Of a DNA stretch of 31,824 bases, positions 7,301 through 15,685 are shown in pieces. How positions within the stretch are numbered: the first letter of the stretch is position 1; each line of letters opens with the position of its first letter. The translations under genes were made by a program, and so were the position numbers. Under the pieces are notes generated by a model, which saw nothing but the letters and a program-made list of their open reading frames with translations, made no database searches and had not been told where the DNA came from. The stretch spans positions 15,211 through 47,034 of the forward strand of contig DHFP01000167.1 of assembly GCA_002402315.1 (NCBI GenBank), read 5' to 3'. The DNA comes from Clostridiales bacterium UBA4821. GTDB taxonomy: Bacteria > Bacillota > Clostridia > Acetivibrionales > UBA4821.

Positions 7301-8099
7301 AAAGCCAAGGGTATTCATACCGGTATTTCCCGGTACCAACTGTGAATATGATACCGTCAGGGCCTTTGAAAAAGCCGGAGCGGTTGTAGAGATTCAGGTA
7401 TTTAGAAACCTATCTTCTGCAGAAATCAGGGATACAATTGAGCAGATGGTCAAATTGATAAACAGCTCTCAAATAATCATGATTCCCGGCGGATTCAGCG
7501 GCGGAGATGAACCGGACGGTTCGGGAAAATTTATTGCTACAGCATTCAGAAATCCCGATGTAAAAGATGCAGTTATGAATTTGCTAAAAAATCGTGACGG
7601 ATTAATTTTGGGTATTTGCAATGGATTCCAGGCACTCATTAAAATCGGATTGGTTCCTTATGGAGAAATCCGGGATACAGATGGGAACTCGCCAACCCTG
7701 ACCTTCAATACAATAGGCAGGCATCAGTCAAAGCCGGTTAGGACTAAGGTTGTATCAATACTATCTCCATGGTTGAGCAAGGTTAATCTGGGAGACATTT
7801 TTACCATTCCGGTTTCGCACGGGGAGGGCAGGTTTGTTGCTTCCTGCGAAGATATTGATATCATGGCTAAGAATGGACAGATAGCTACCCAATATGTTGA
7901 TCTGGAGGGTAACCCAACATATGACATAAGCTTTAATCCAAATGGTTCCATAGACGCAATAGAGGGTATCACCAGTCATGACGGAAGGGTGTTCGGTAAG
8001 ATGGGGCACTCAGAGAGAATAGGACCCAACCTGTATAAGAATGTGGCAGGAGAAAAAGACCAGATGATATTTGAGGCAGGAGTGGAGTATTTTGAGTAA
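4320..8099 (+). CDS. purL: Phosphoribosylformylglycinamidine synthase, single-chain form
   Basis: Fourth step of IMP synthesis: FGAR + ATP + glutamine to FGAM. The 1,259 residues cover the whole large-form enzyme: an N-terminal domain, two PurM-like ATP-grasp-related halves (SDHCRHTTF, NETHNHPTEIEPFGGAATCLGG) and a C-terminal glutamine amidotransferase domain starting near FIPVFPGTNCEYD. The glutaminase nucleophile is Cys1100 (LGICNGFQAL) with His1167 and Glu1169 in SHGEGRF. Bacillus splits this activity into PurL, PurQ and PurS; the one-chain form is typical of Clostridia and Proteobacteria. Start: ATG 4320 follows GAGGGG by 6 nt; the upstream in-frame ATG 4302 has a poorer site. First gene of a purL-cyclophilin-purE-purF run. 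Confidence 0.97.
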   Translation: MAGIVRRVFVEKKKGFDVEAQKLLRDLKQNLGIKGLESVRILNRYDISGISDDEYQYARGTIFSEPPVDLIYDEEVKKDFGSRVLAIEYLPGQYDQRTDSASQCVQILTQGERPKVKTAKLLVFEGQVSNQEYNKIKQYCINPIETREASLDKPSTLNVDTVEPEDVKVSEGFINFSREQLEGLISKMGLAMSLEDIELCQSYFRDTEKRDPTITEIRLLDTYWSDHCRHTTFLTSINEVGFQDGPYTDAIKSAYESYLNSRAFIYGEKERDICLMDIATIAMKELKAKGMVDDLDVSDENNACSINVNVDVNGENQEWLVMFKNETHNHPTEIEPFGGAATCLGGAIRDPLSGRTYVYQAMRVTGSSDPRTKVEDTIPGKLPQRKITTEAAAGYSSYGNQIGLATGQVAEIYDEGYAAKRMEIGAVIGAAPKKNVVREKPVEGDVVILLGGRTGRDGCGGATGSSKEHNEESLLTCGAEVQKGDAPTERKLQRLFRNPVVSTMIKKCNDFGAGGVSVAIGELADGVDVDLDAVPKKYEGLDGTELAISESQERMAVVVSGQNAKAFIDAAREENLEATVAAKVTGDSRVRMTWRGTRIVDISRDFLNTNGAKQAAQVVVMPPDSDNKFFDFLPQEVEKSFNDLEKAWLTNLERLNVCSQKGLVERFDSTIGAGSVIMPFGGKYQMTPAESMIAKIPVLVGETQTATIMSYGYNPSISRWSPFHGAVYAIVEATAKIAAAGGNYKNIRLTLQEYFEKLGKDPVKWGKPFSTLLGAYYAQMKLGIPAIGGKDSMSGTFKDMNVPPTLVAFGVNVTDVDNVISPEFKKIGSKVALVALKRDENDLPDFEQLDSNYSRIRELILEGRVLSAHTVKAGGIAEAISKMCFGNMIGFTFKEEVDPRTLFTADYGSIVLEISSDFCVRQSLEGLEFNFIGYTQAEPAINVNGVRIDLNTAVDSWLRPLEAIFPTRTEVREEQSRKYSYEKRNGSKPRISIAKPRVFIPVFPGTNCEYDTVRAFEKAGAVVEIQVFRNLSSAEIRDTIEQMVKLINSSQIIMIPGGFSGGDEPDGSGKFIATAFRNPDVKDAVMNLLKNRDGLILGICNGFQALIKIGLVPYGEIRDTDGNSPTLTFNTIGRHQSKPVRTKVVSILSPWLSKVNLGDIFTIPVSHGEGRFVASCEDIDIMAKNGQIATQYVDLEGNPTYDISFNPNGSIDAIEGITSHDGRVFGKMGHSERIGPNLYKNVAGEKDQMIFEAGVEYFE

Positions 8100-8170
8100 A
8101 AAATTGAGTGCCGAGACAGAAAAAGGTTTCCGATAGCAATATTTAATCATCTATTAGAAGGAGAATCAAA

Positions 8171-9175
8171 ATGAAAAGAATTGTGATTCTAATCCCTATC
8201 ATCATTATTATGATTTTTAGTAATACGGTTTTTGCATATAGTGCAGATAGTCTAAAGATATTCGTCGACGGCAAAGAATTTGAAATGAAACCTGTAGTTA
8301 TTGAAGGAACTACAATGGTTTCTGTGCGTGATGTTTTTAATGCAGTGGGAGTAAGGTTCGAAGCAATATCCGACCTTAAAGCTGTTTTAGGTGTAAAGGG
8401 CGATAAGGCTGTACTTATTCCCTATAATAGTAAAAATGGTTTAGTCATTTACGGATTGTCTGAAAAGGAACTCTTTAAAGACTTGACTAGCTATGAGATC
8501 AAAGAGTTTTCTACAAAAAATATAAATGGCAGATTACATGTTCCTTTGAGAACAGTAGTACAGTTATTGGAAGATACGGTTTCATATGATTTAACGAAAA
8601 AGGCTGTAAATATAACCACTAAAAAGCTGGAACAGGAAAGTATTGAAATAAAAACAGTTTTAGAAATAATTAATAATCAAGTATCAAAATCTAAAGCTCA
8701 AGCAGATATTAACCAAATTGATTTATCAAAAGAGAAGTCAGTTGTGTTGGATATTAAAACTGGTAAGGGTGACATAAAAATAGAAGTCTACCCTGAACTC
8801 ATGCCGGTAACGGTTGAAAATTTTCTAGTCCTTGTGAAAAATAACTTTTATGATGGTCTTTCATACCATAGAGTTGAAGACTGGGTGATTCAAGGCGGAG
8901 ACCCCAAGGGTGATGGAACTGGAGGAAGTGAAAAAACCATAAAGCTTGAAACAAATGAAAAGCTTTTAAACCTCAGGGGGGCTGTTGCTATGGCAAGGTC
9001 TGCTGACCCTGATTCAGCAAGCTCACAGTTCTATATTCTGAAGAAAGATGCGTCGTGGTTAGATGGCCAATATGCTGTTTTCGGCAGGGTAGTTGATGGG
9101 ATGGAAGTAATTGATATGATTGAAATAGGAGATAAGATTGTCGATGTATATATTCCGGACGACAATCAGAATTAA
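8171..9175 (+). CDS. Exported cyclophilin-type peptidyl-prolyl isomerase with copper-amine-oxidase-like stalk domain
   Basis: A 334-residue protein. Residues 1-22 form a signal peptide (Lys-Arg start, a long Ile-rich core, end near VFAYSA) with no lipobox Cys. Residues ~27-155 are a copper-amine-oxidase N-terminal-type stalk (IFVDGKEFEM, EGTTMVSVRDVFNAVG, LHVPLRTVVQLL), a non-catalytic wall-associated module. Residues ~185-330 are the cyclophilin domain (VTVENFLVLVKNNFYDGLSY, HRV...IQGGDPKGDGTG, AMARSADPDSASSQFYI), which would catalyse proline isomerisation in secreted proteins. The ribosome site GAAGGAG precedes ATG 8171. It sits between purL and purE with short gaps and is probably co-transcribed, although it has no metabolic link to purines. 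Confidence 0.92.
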   Translation: MKRIVILIPIIIIMIFSNTVFAYSADSLKIFVDGKEFEMKPVVIEGTTMVSVRDVFNAVGVRFEAISDLKAVLGVKGDKAVLIPYNSKNGLVIYGLSEKELFKDLTSYEIKEFSTKNINGRLHVPLRTVVQLLEDTVSYDLTKKAVNITTKKLEQESIEIKTVLEIINNQVSKSKAQADINQIDLSKEKSVVLDIKTGKGDIKIEVYPELMPVTVENFLVLVKNNFYDGLSYHRVEDWVIQGGDPKGDGTGGSEKTIKLETNEKLLNLRGAVAMARSADPDSASSQFYILKKDASWLDGQYAVFGRVVDGMEVIDMIEIGDKIVDVYIPDDNQN

Positions 9176-9220
9176 AATTATTTATACAGGGAGTTATTAT
9201 ATTTTTTAAGGAGGAATTGT

Positions 9221-9712
9221 ATGCCAAAAGTAGCAGTAATAATGGGAAGCGATTCGGATCTTCCTGTTATAAAGGGCTGTATAAAGCTTTTAAAGGATTT
9301 TGGAGTAGATACAGAGGTCTCTGTTATATCTGCACATAGAACTCCTGATAGGGCTGCGGAGTTTGCAAAAAATGCTGAGGCAAACGGCTTTGACGTAATC
9401 ATAGCAGCAGCAGGAAAGGCTGCACACCTTCCGGGAGTCTTGGCAGCATACACAACCTTGCCGGTAATAGGAATTCCTATTAAATCTTCAACTCTTGACG
9501 GACTTGATTCGCTTTTATCCATAGTGCAGATGCCTAAAGGTATACCTGTCGCAACTGTTGCTGTTGATGGTGCAGACAATGCGGCATTACTGACTATTCA
9601 AATACTAGGTGTTTCAAATAGTGATTTAAGGAAAAAGATGAAAGAATACAAACAAAAGATGGCCGAAGAGGTAGAAGAGAGAGACCAGAAGGTGAAAAAA
9701 GAAATAATGTAG
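9221..9712 (+). CDS. purE: N5-carboxyaminoimidazole ribonucleotide mutase
   Basis: Sixth stage of IMP synthesis, moving the carboxyl group to give CAIR. The 163 residues are the usual length. The motifs GSDSD (9-13), SAHRTPDR with the catalytic His, and AAHLPGV and LDSLLSIVQMP, which line the active site, are all present. The AAHLPG form marks the class I enzyme that works with PurK-made N5-CAIR rather than free CO2, yet no purK lies in this window. The C-terminal tail is Lys/Glu rich. AGGAGG sits 7 nt before ATG. It is followed by purF after 19 nt, so the two are surely co-transcribed. Confidence 0.96.
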   Translation: MPKVAVIMGSDSDLPVIKGCIKLLKDFGVDTEVSVISAHRTPDRAAEFAKNAEANGFDVIIAAAGKAAHLPGVLAAYTTLPVIGIPIKSSTLDGLDSLLSIVQMPKGIPVATVAVDGADNAALLTIQILGVSNSDLRKKMKEYKQKMAEEVEERDQKVKKEIM

Positions 9713-9731
9713 GGGAAAGGCGGGGCCGCTA

Positions 9732-11168
9732 ATGTGTTATGATTTAGGCGTTATTGAGGGAAAGCCTCATGATGAATGCGGGGTATTCGGCATATTTGAT
9801 GTTAATAATTATGATGTTTCATCTATTACTTATTATGGATTATATGCTCTTCAGCACAGGGGGCAGGAAAGTGCGGGCATAGCTGTTAGCAATGGCGGCG
9901 CAATTATTTACCACAAGGATATGGGTCTAGTAAATGAGGTTTTTAACTCACATATGCTTGAACACTTAAAAGGCAGTATTGCAATCGGGCATGTGAGATA
10001 TTCCACTACGGGAGCAAGCCTCCGTGAAAATGCTCAGCCAATGGTGGCAAGATATATGAAAGGCCAGTTGGCAATAGCACATAACGGGAATCTGGTTAAT
10101 GCGGGTGAACTCCGTACCGAGTTGGAGAAGCAAGGTACTTTATTCCAGACATCTATTGACTCAGAAGTTATTGCTAATATGCTTGCCAGGGAATTTATCC
10201 TTGATAGACCAATCGAGAAATCAATTGAAGAACTATCTAATAAATTGAAGGGTTCCTATGCACTGCTCGTTATGACCAATGACAAACTTATCGGTATGAG
10301 GGATCCGCATGGTTTTAGACCACTATCTATTGCTAAGCTGGGAGACTCGTATATACTAGCTTCTGAAACCTGTGCAATTGATGCCATAGGAGCTGAATTC
10401 GTAAGAGATGTTCAACCCGGGGAGATTGTTGTTTTAGATAAAGAAGGAATAACTTCAATTCAGATATCAGTAAAAGTTAATCAGAGCATGTGTGTTTTTG
10501 AATATATATACTTTGCCAGGCCTGACAGCATAATGAACGGTTTAAGTGTATATGAATCAAGAAAGATGGCTGGACGTACACTTGCCATGGAGAGTCCTGT
10601 TGATGCAGACCTTGTAGTTGGTGTGCCTGACTCGGGGCTTTCAGCAGCAATTGGATATTCAGAACAGTCCGGAATACCTTTTGACCAGGGACTAATGAAG
10701 AACAGGTATACGGGTCGAACCTTTATACAACCTGAACAGGCAAAGAGGGAAATCGGGGTAAGAATAAAATTAAATGCAATGAAAAGTGTAATAGAGGGCA
10801 AAAAAATTATACTCGTCGAAGATTCGATAGTAAGGGGAACTACCATTAGGTGGATTATCAATATACTAAAGCAGGCCGGAGCCAAGGAGATACACATGAG
10901 GGTTGGATCTCCACCTTATAAGTACCCATGTCATTTTGGCATAGACGTTCCATCCAGCAAGCAGCTGGTAGCTTCTACCAAGGAGGTTGAAGAAATCAGG
11001 GAAATTATAGGATCAGACAGTCTTGCATATCTTAGCAAAGAAGGTTTGTTGGAAACAGTCAAGCAAACAGGCTGCGGATTCTGCACGGCATGCTTCGACA
11101 AGTGTTATCCGGTTGAAGTGCCGGAAGAAGGGGATAAAATGAAATTTGAGAAATGTGCCCGGTGCTGA
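9732..11168 (+). CDS. purF: Amidophosphoribosyltransferase (Fe-S type)
   Basis: Committed step of purine synthesis: PRPP + glutamine to phosphoribosylamine. The 478 residues include a 15-residue propeptide ending before Cys16 (HDECGVFG), which becomes the N-terminal nucleophile after self-cleavage. The Ntn glutaminase half has GHVRYSTTG and AIAHNGN. The phosphoribosyltransferase half has the PRPP loop LVEDSIVRGTT (361-371). Cys254, Cys400, Cys451 and Cys454 correspond to the four ligands of the [4Fe-4S] cluster of the Bacillus-type enzyme, which makes it oxygen-labile and in keeping with an anaerobe. The purine run stops here: purC, purM, purN, purH, purD and purK are not in the window. Confidence 0.97.
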   Translation: MCYDLGVIEGKPHDECGVFGIFDVNNYDVSSITYYGLYALQHRGQESAGIAVSNGGAIIYHKDMGLVNEVFNSHMLEHLKGSIAIGHVRYSTTGASLRENAQPMVARYMKGQLAIAHNGNLVNAGELRTELEKQGTLFQTSIDSEVIANMLAREFILDRPIEKSIEELSNKLKGSYALLVMTNDKLIGMRDPHGFRPLSIAKLGDSYILASETCAIDAIGAEFVRDVQPGEIVVLDKEGITSIQISVKVNQSMCVFEYIYFARPDSIMNGLSVYESRKMAGRTLAMESPVDADLVVGVPDSGLSAAIGYSEQSGIPFDQGLMKNRYTGRTFIQPEQAKREIGVRIKLNAMKSVIEGKKIILVEDSIVRGTTIRWIINILKQAGAKEIHMRVGSPPYKYPCHFGIDVPSSKQLVASTKEVEEIREIIGSDSLAYLSKEGLLETVKQTGCGFCTACFDKCYPVEVPEEGDKMKFEKCARC

Positions 11169-11240
11169 ACTTAGGAACAAAAGCTTGTTATGGGAATTCT
11201 TACTTTATGGTTTTAATATATTTATTAAGAGGGTGGTAAT

Positions 11241-11486
11241 TTGGAAAAGAGACTGGCTATTATTGGAATCATTGTGAGTGAGAGATTAGAAAATGCGGCA
11301 AAGGTGAATGAGATATTGTCATCATATGGTGACCTGATTATAGGAAGAATGGGACTACCATATAAGGAAAAAAACGTTTCAGTAATTTCAGTAATTGTTG
11401 ATGCCACCAATGATGAAATTGGAGCTATCTCCGGCAAGCTTGGAGGCTTAAATGGAGTTAAGGCCAAGGTACTGATTGCATCCTAA
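11241..11486 (+). CDS. TM1266-type putative regulator of the iron-only hydrogenase system
   Basis: An 81-residue protein with a ferredoxin-like/ACT-type beta-alpha-beta pattern (LAIIGIIVSERLENAAKVNEIL, ...VISVIVDATNDEIGAISGKLGGLNGVKAKV). It matches the small family linked to hydEFG clusters and named after TM1266 of Thermotoga; the regulatory role is presumed from structure and neighbourhood, not proven. There is no DNA-binding helix-turn-helix. Start TTG 11241 is preceded by GAGGGTGG with 4 nt spacing; no better start exists nearby. It lies 73 nt after purF, so readthrough from the purine genes is possible, and 200 nt before hydG with a terminator between. Confidence 0.85.
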   Translation: MEKRLAIIGIIVSERLENAAKVNEILSSYGDLIIGRMGLPYKEKNVSVISVIVDATNDEIGAISGKLGGLNGVKAKVLIAS

Positions 11487-11540
11487 CCGGCTTAGGTGAC
11501 AAACATAATAGGCTGACAATATACCTCTAGGGAGGGTTTT

Positions 11541-11618
11541 CTGACTGAAGGGGTCGCTCAAAAATTATGTCCTGATGAAGCGGTTAAGGCTTATTCAAAG
11601 GGAGGTGAGAGTTTGTAG
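11541..11618 (+). other. Possible short leader peptide before hydG
   Basis: An open frame of 25 codons (TEGVAQKLCPDEAVKAYSKG core) lies after GGGAGGG at 11530-11536, but the only codon near a sensible start is CTG 11541. It ends in TAG five bases before the terminator stem at 11624. That layout resembles a leader-peptide attenuator, but without a normal start codon it may be chance or gene debris. Confidence 0.2.
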
Positions 11619-11623
11619 ATTTG

Positions 11624-11657
11624 AACTCTTCCTGTCTAAGTGGGAAGAGTTTTATTT
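11624..11657 (+). terminator. Intrinsic terminator or attenuator upstream of hydG
   Basis: Stem AACTCTTCC/GGAAGAGTT (11624-11632 with 11643-11651), a 10-nt loop, then TTATTTTATT. It would end or reduce transcription from the TM1266-type gene into hydG; the hydG ribosome site follows 20 nt later. Confidence 0.65.
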
Positions 11658-11685
11658 TATTAATACGTCATTAAGGAGGAGAAAG

Positions 11686-13053
11686 ATGAACACATACATA
11701 GATGAAATAAGAATCGGTAAGGCTTTGGAGAACTCGGAGAATGTAGATAAAAACAAGGTTGGAGAAATAATAGAAAAGTCAAGGGAGTGCAGGGGAATTA
11801 CGCTTGAAGAGGCAGCATGCCTTATAAATTCAGATGATAGTGAACTGCAGCATCAACTATTTGATGCTGCAAGATACATAAAGGATAAGATTTATGGAAA
11901 GAGGGTAGTACTATTTGCACCTTTGTACATAAGCAATGAATGTACAAATAATTGTTTATACTGCAGTTTTAGGATGGAAAATAAGGAAATTGCAAGGAAA
12001 ACCCTGACATATGGGGAAATTGTAAACGAAACCAAAGCAATTGAGGCACAAGGACATAAAAGAATCCTTCTGGTTTGTGGCGAACATCCGCAGAAGACAC
12101 ATATTGAATTTATTACAGAGGCTGTAGCTGCAATTTATTCAAATACTGGTATTAGAAGAATAAATGTAAATGCAGCACCAATGGAGGTTGAAGATTTTAA
12201 AAAGCTAAAGTCAAGCAGCATTGGAACCTACCAGTTGTTTCAGGAAACATATCATCTGGATACCTATAAAAAGATGCATCCATCCGGACAAAAAGCCGAT
12301 TATTACTACAGGGTAACTGCAATGGAAAGGGCATTGGAGGCAGGAATAGATGACGTAGGTATTGGTGCGCTTCTAGGACTGTATAATTATAAATTTGAGA
12401 TCCTTGCTACACTCAACCACATCGAAAACCTTGAGAAAAAGTTCGGAATCGGGCCTCATACAATATCGGTTCCGAGACTCAGGCCGGCCGATGATTGGAA
12501 GCTTGGCAGCGTACCCCATTCAGTAAGTAATGATGATTTCAGGAAGATTGTTGCAGTTTTCAGATTGGCGGTTCCTTATACAGGAATAATTCTTTCCACA
12601 AGAGAGAGCTCAAAGTTCAGGGATGAACTTTTAAGTCTGGGAGTTTCCCAGATAAGTGCAGGTTCAAGTACCAGTGTAGGCGGGTATAAAGAAAAGACAG
12701 AGAGTGACGACCAGTTTCATATAAGTGACCACAGGTCTTTGCCTGAGGTTTTAGAAGCCATTTGCAGGAAAGGATATATCCCCAGTTTTTGTACTTCGTG
12801 TTACAGACGTAACCGCACAGGTGAGGTGTTCATGGGATATGCTAAAGAGGGCGAAATACACGAATTCTGCCAGCCCAATGCTATACTGACCTTCAAGGAA
12901 AACCTGCTTGACTATGGTACTCCGGGATTAATAAAGCTGGGTGAGGAAATAATCCGGAAGGCACTTGGGGAAATCCAAGACCAAAACATTAAGAGGGTTA
13001 CAGTACAAAAGCTCAAGGAAATAGAAAATGGAGAGCGGGATATATTCTTTTGA
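11686..13053 (+). CDS. hydG: [FeFe]-hydrogenase H-cluster maturase HydG (radical SAM)
   Basis: Cleaves tyrosine to p-cresol plus dehydroglycine and makes the CO and CN ligands of the H-cluster on an iron-cysteine synthon. The 455 residues carry the radical-SAM cluster motif CX3CX2C (Cys86, Cys90, Cys93) and the HydG-specific C-terminal second cluster site CX2CX22C (Cys369, Cys372, Cys395). The latter separates it from the tyrosine lyase ThiH, which lacks it. The frame is open upstream to 11575, but AAGGAGG before ATG 11686 fixes the start at MNTYIDEIRIG. hydE follows after 31 nt. It acts in the cytosol and is oxygen-labile. Confidence 0.97.
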   Translation: MNTYIDEIRIGKALENSENVDKNKVGEIIEKSRECRGITLEEAACLINSDDSELQHQLFDAARYIKDKIYGKRVVLFAPLYISNECTNNCLYCSFRMENKEIARKTLTYGEIVNETKAIEAQGHKRILLVCGEHPQKTHIEFITEAVAAIYSNTGIRRINVNAAPMEVEDFKKLKSSSIGTYQLFQETYHLDTYKKMHPSGQKADYYYRVTAMERALEAGIDDVGIGALLGLYNYKFEILATLNHIENLEKKFGIGPHTISVPRLRPADDWKLGSVPHSVSNDDFRKIVAVFRLAVPYTGIILSTRESSKFRDELLSLGVSQISAGSSTSVGGYKEKTESDDQFHISDHRSLPEVLEAICRKGYIPSFCTSCYRRNRTGEVFMGYAKEGEIHEFCQPNAILTFKENLLDYGTPGLIKLGEEIIRKALGEIQDQNIKRVTVQKLKEIENGERDIFF

Positions 13054-13084
13054 TATGATTATTTGGTCAAATTAGGAGTGTAGA

Positions 13085-14233
13085 GTGAAAATGCCAGATT
13101 ATATTGATGATGAACTTTTACCATTAGCCGAGCAGTTTAAGCGGTCGCCTTTGGATTTATCCGGTTTCTTGGAGGAGTTGAGCGATAAAAAAATATCGTC
13201 TGAAATGTATGAAGTACTTACCCAAATAAGCAGGGGTGATAAACTTTCCTTTGAAAATATTGAATATCTGTTAACTGTTGAAGCCGATAAAGATAAGGAA
13301 GTACTGTATAAAACTGCAGATTATTTTAGAAGGAAGACAGTGGGAGATGTTATACCGCTTCGTGCCATTATTGAATTCTCAAATTACTGTAGAAAAAGCT
13401 GCAGCTACTGTGGTATTAACTCAACAGTTAAAAATCTCACAAGGTATAGAATGAAGGAAGATGAGATTATAGGGCTGGCCAAGCGTATAAAGGAAGAAAC
13501 AGGAATAGAGCGGCTGGTTCTGCAGTCGGGAGAAGATTTATTCTGGACAAAAGAAAGAATCGTAAGGCTGGTTGAAAGGATTGTAGATCAACTGAAAATG
13601 AAGGTAACTCTAAGCATAGGTGAAAGGACAAGAGAGGAATATGATGCTTATAGGCAAGCGGGAGCTTCAAATTATTTGTTGAAAATTGAAACAACCAACC
13701 CTGAGCTCTTTAAGTCGGTTCATCCTGACGACCTGTTGACCGAAAGACTACAATATTCAAAGTGGCTGAGCGAACTGGGGTATATCAATGGTTCGGGAAT
13801 AATAATCGGACTTCCGGGCCAGACAATTTCAGATATTGCCAGGGATATTCAATACTTTAGGGATTTGGAAATAAGTATGATTGGTATTGGCCCGTTCATA
13901 CCTGCAAGAGGTACACTGCTTGAAGACTGTAAACCTGGAAGTATTGATCTCACGCTGAAAGCAATAGCGGCTGCCAGGATAGTATGCCGGAGAGTATTTA
14001 TTCCTGTTACTACAGCTCTTACAACATTATCTAAAGGAGCACAGATAGAAGCTTTGAAATGTGGTGCAAATGTAATTATGATAGGTTATACTCCAATTGA
14101 GTATAGAAAAAACTATAACATATATAATGGCAAGGCCAGGGTTGGAATAGACTTGGCTTTAGAGGCTATAGAGAAATCCAATAGAAAGCCGCCGAATTAC
14201 ATAAAGTGGGGTGATGATAATGCCCAACCGTGA
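13085..14233 (+). CDS. hydE: [FeFe]-hydrogenase H-cluster maturase HydE (radical SAM)
   Basis: A 382-residue radical-SAM enzyme that processes the HydG-made iron-cysteine-CO-CN complex on the way to the diiron subcluster. The CX3CX2C motif is Cys102, Cys106 and Cys109 (NYCRKSCSYCG). The BioB-like barrel motifs that follow include LQSGEDLFW and the GSGIIIGLPGQT stretch. Start: GTG 13085 follows AGGAG by 6 nt; ATG 13091 is possible but further from the site. Its stop overlaps the aspartase start (14220), which indicates translational coupling. Its place directly after HydG separates it from the related methylornithine synthase PylB and biotin synthase. Confidence 0.95.
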   Translation: MKMPDYIDDELLPLAEQFKRSPLDLSGFLEELSDKKISSEMYEVLTQISRGDKLSFENIEYLLTVEADKDKEVLYKTADYFRRKTVGDVIPLRAIIEFSNYCRKSCSYCGINSTVKNLTRYRMKEDEIIGLAKRIKEETGIERLVLQSGEDLFWTKERIVRLVERIVDQLKMKVTLSIGERTREEYDAYRQAGASNYLLKIETTNPELFKSVHPDDLLTERLQYSKWLSELGYINGSGIIIGLPGQTISDIARDIQYFRDLEISMIGIGPFIPARGTLLEDCKPGSIDLTLKAIAAARIVCRRVFIPVTTALTTLSKGAQIEALKCGANVIMIGYTPIEYRKNYNIYNGKARVGIDLALEAIEKSNRKPPNYIKWGDDNAQP

Positions 14234-15635
14234 GGAAAAAGACTTTTTAGGAAACCTAGAGATACCTGAAAATGCATATTACGGCATACATACGGCAAGA
14301 GCCGTACAAAATTTTCCCGTATCAGGCTTTAAGGTTCACAAGGAACTAATAAGAGCTCTGGCAGAGGTTAAACAGGCTTGTGCTCAGGCTAATATGAAGT
14401 CTGATTTGTTAGATAGTAAAATAGGTCGGGCAATTGTTGAAGCGGCTAAAGAAGCAGCACAGGGAAAGCTCTCAGAACATTTCATAACCGATGCATTCCA
14501 GGGGGGAGCCGGAACATCTACAAATATGAATATGAACGAAGTATTGGCAAACCGGGCCATTGAGATATTAGGCGGTCAAAAAGGCGATTACCATATGGTC
14601 CACCCTTTAGAGCATGTTAATCAATCGCAGTCAACCAACGATATTTATCCTACGGCATTAAAAATTGCTTCAATCCGAATGGTAGCTGCACTAAGTGTTG
14701 CTATGGCAAGGCTTCAGGGAGCGCTCCAGGAAAAAGAGGCAGCATTTTCCGGTATTCTGAAATTAGGAAGGACTGAATTGCAGGATGCTGTTCCCATCAC
14801 ATTGGGACAGGAATTTGGCGCCTATGCTGAGGCCATTGCCCGCGACAGGTGGCGGCTGTATAAAGCTGAGGAGCGGCTAAGACAGGTAAATCTGGGCGGA
14901 ACAGCAGTGGGAACGGGTCTTAATGCACAAAGAGAATACATTTATAGTGTAATTGAAGAATTAAGAAATATTACCGGACTAGGAATTGCAAGAGCGGAGA
15001 ACACAGTAGACGCTACACAAAATGCCGATGTTTTTGTAGAGGCATCGGGACTTATTAAGGCCGCAGCAGTAAACCTGGCAAAGATAGCAGCAGACTTGAG
15101 ACTGCTTTCCTCGGGACCGCTCGGAGGGTTGGGAGAGATTATTCTGCCCAAAATGCAGGCCGGTTGTTCTATAATGCCTGGGAAGATTAATCCTGTTATT
15201 CCGGAGATGGTTAGTCAGGTTGCATTTCAAGTCATGGGATTTGACCAGATAATTGCAATGTCGGCATCAGCCGGCCAGCTCGAACTAAATGCATTCCTGC
15301 CCTTGATAGCGCATAATCTTCTGAATGGAATAGAAATGATGATGAATGCGGCCATACTGTTAAGGTCGCATTGTATTGAAGGTATAGAGGCTAATCAGGG
15401 CAGATGCCGGATATGGCTTGAAGAAAGCTTATGTAAGGTTACTGCCCTTACTCCCTATATTGGATATGATAAAGCATCAGAATTGTATAAGAAGGCAGAA
15501 AAACATGGCAAGACAATTAGTGAGACTGCGGTTGAAAATGGATTTTTTACTAATGATGAACTTGAAATAATATTTTCCGCTTCAGAACTAACAAGACCTG
15601 GAATTGCCGGCTCAAAAAAGATAAACAAATCATAA
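14220..15635 (+). CDS. aspA: Aspartate ammonia-lyase (aspartase) within the hydrogenase maturation operon
   Basis: Reversibly converts aspartate to fumarate plus ammonia. The 471 residues carry the fumarase/aspartase signature GCSIMPGKINP with the mobile loop Ser, the TSTNMNMNEV block and the HVNQSQSTNDIYPTA block. The Gly-Cys form of the signature and the overall sequence favour aspartase over class II fumarase. In-frame GTG 14211 and ATG 14214 precede ATG 14220; the last is chosen because GGGG at 14209-14212 is 7 nt away. It overlaps hydE by 14 nt and precedes hydF by 50 nt. The ammonia could feed the bridging nitrogen of the azadithiolate ligand; that is inference. Confidence 0.9.
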   Translation: MPNREEKDFLGNLEIPENAYYGIHTARAVQNFPVSGFKVHKELIRALAEVKQACAQANMKSDLLDSKIGRAIVEAAKEAAQGKLSEHFITDAFQGGAGTSTNMNMNEVLANRAIEILGGQKGDYHMVHPLEHVNQSQSTNDIYPTALKIASIRMVAALSVAMARLQGALQEKEAAFSGILKLGRTELQDAVPITLGQEFGAYAEAIARDRWRLYKAEERLRQVNLGGTAVGTGLNAQREYIYSVIEELRNITGLGIARAENTVDATQNADVFVEASGLIKAAAVNLAKIAADLRLLSSGPLGGLGEIILPKMQAGCSIMPGKINPVIPEMVSQVAFQVMGFDQIIAMSASAGQLELNAFLPLIAHNLLNGIEMMMNAAILLRSHCIEGIEANQGRCRIWLEESLCKVTALTPYIGYDKASELYKKAEKHGKTISETAVENGFFTNDELEIIFSASELTRPGIAGSKKINKS

Positions 15636-15685
15636 GAGAAAAAAACTTGTTAACAAGCAATAATAAGTAAAGGAAGGTATGTCTA

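Noticed and set aside
10481..10897. 138-codon minus-strand frame inside purF
   Set aside because: Antisense shadow of the phosphoribosyltransferase domain, with no start signals.
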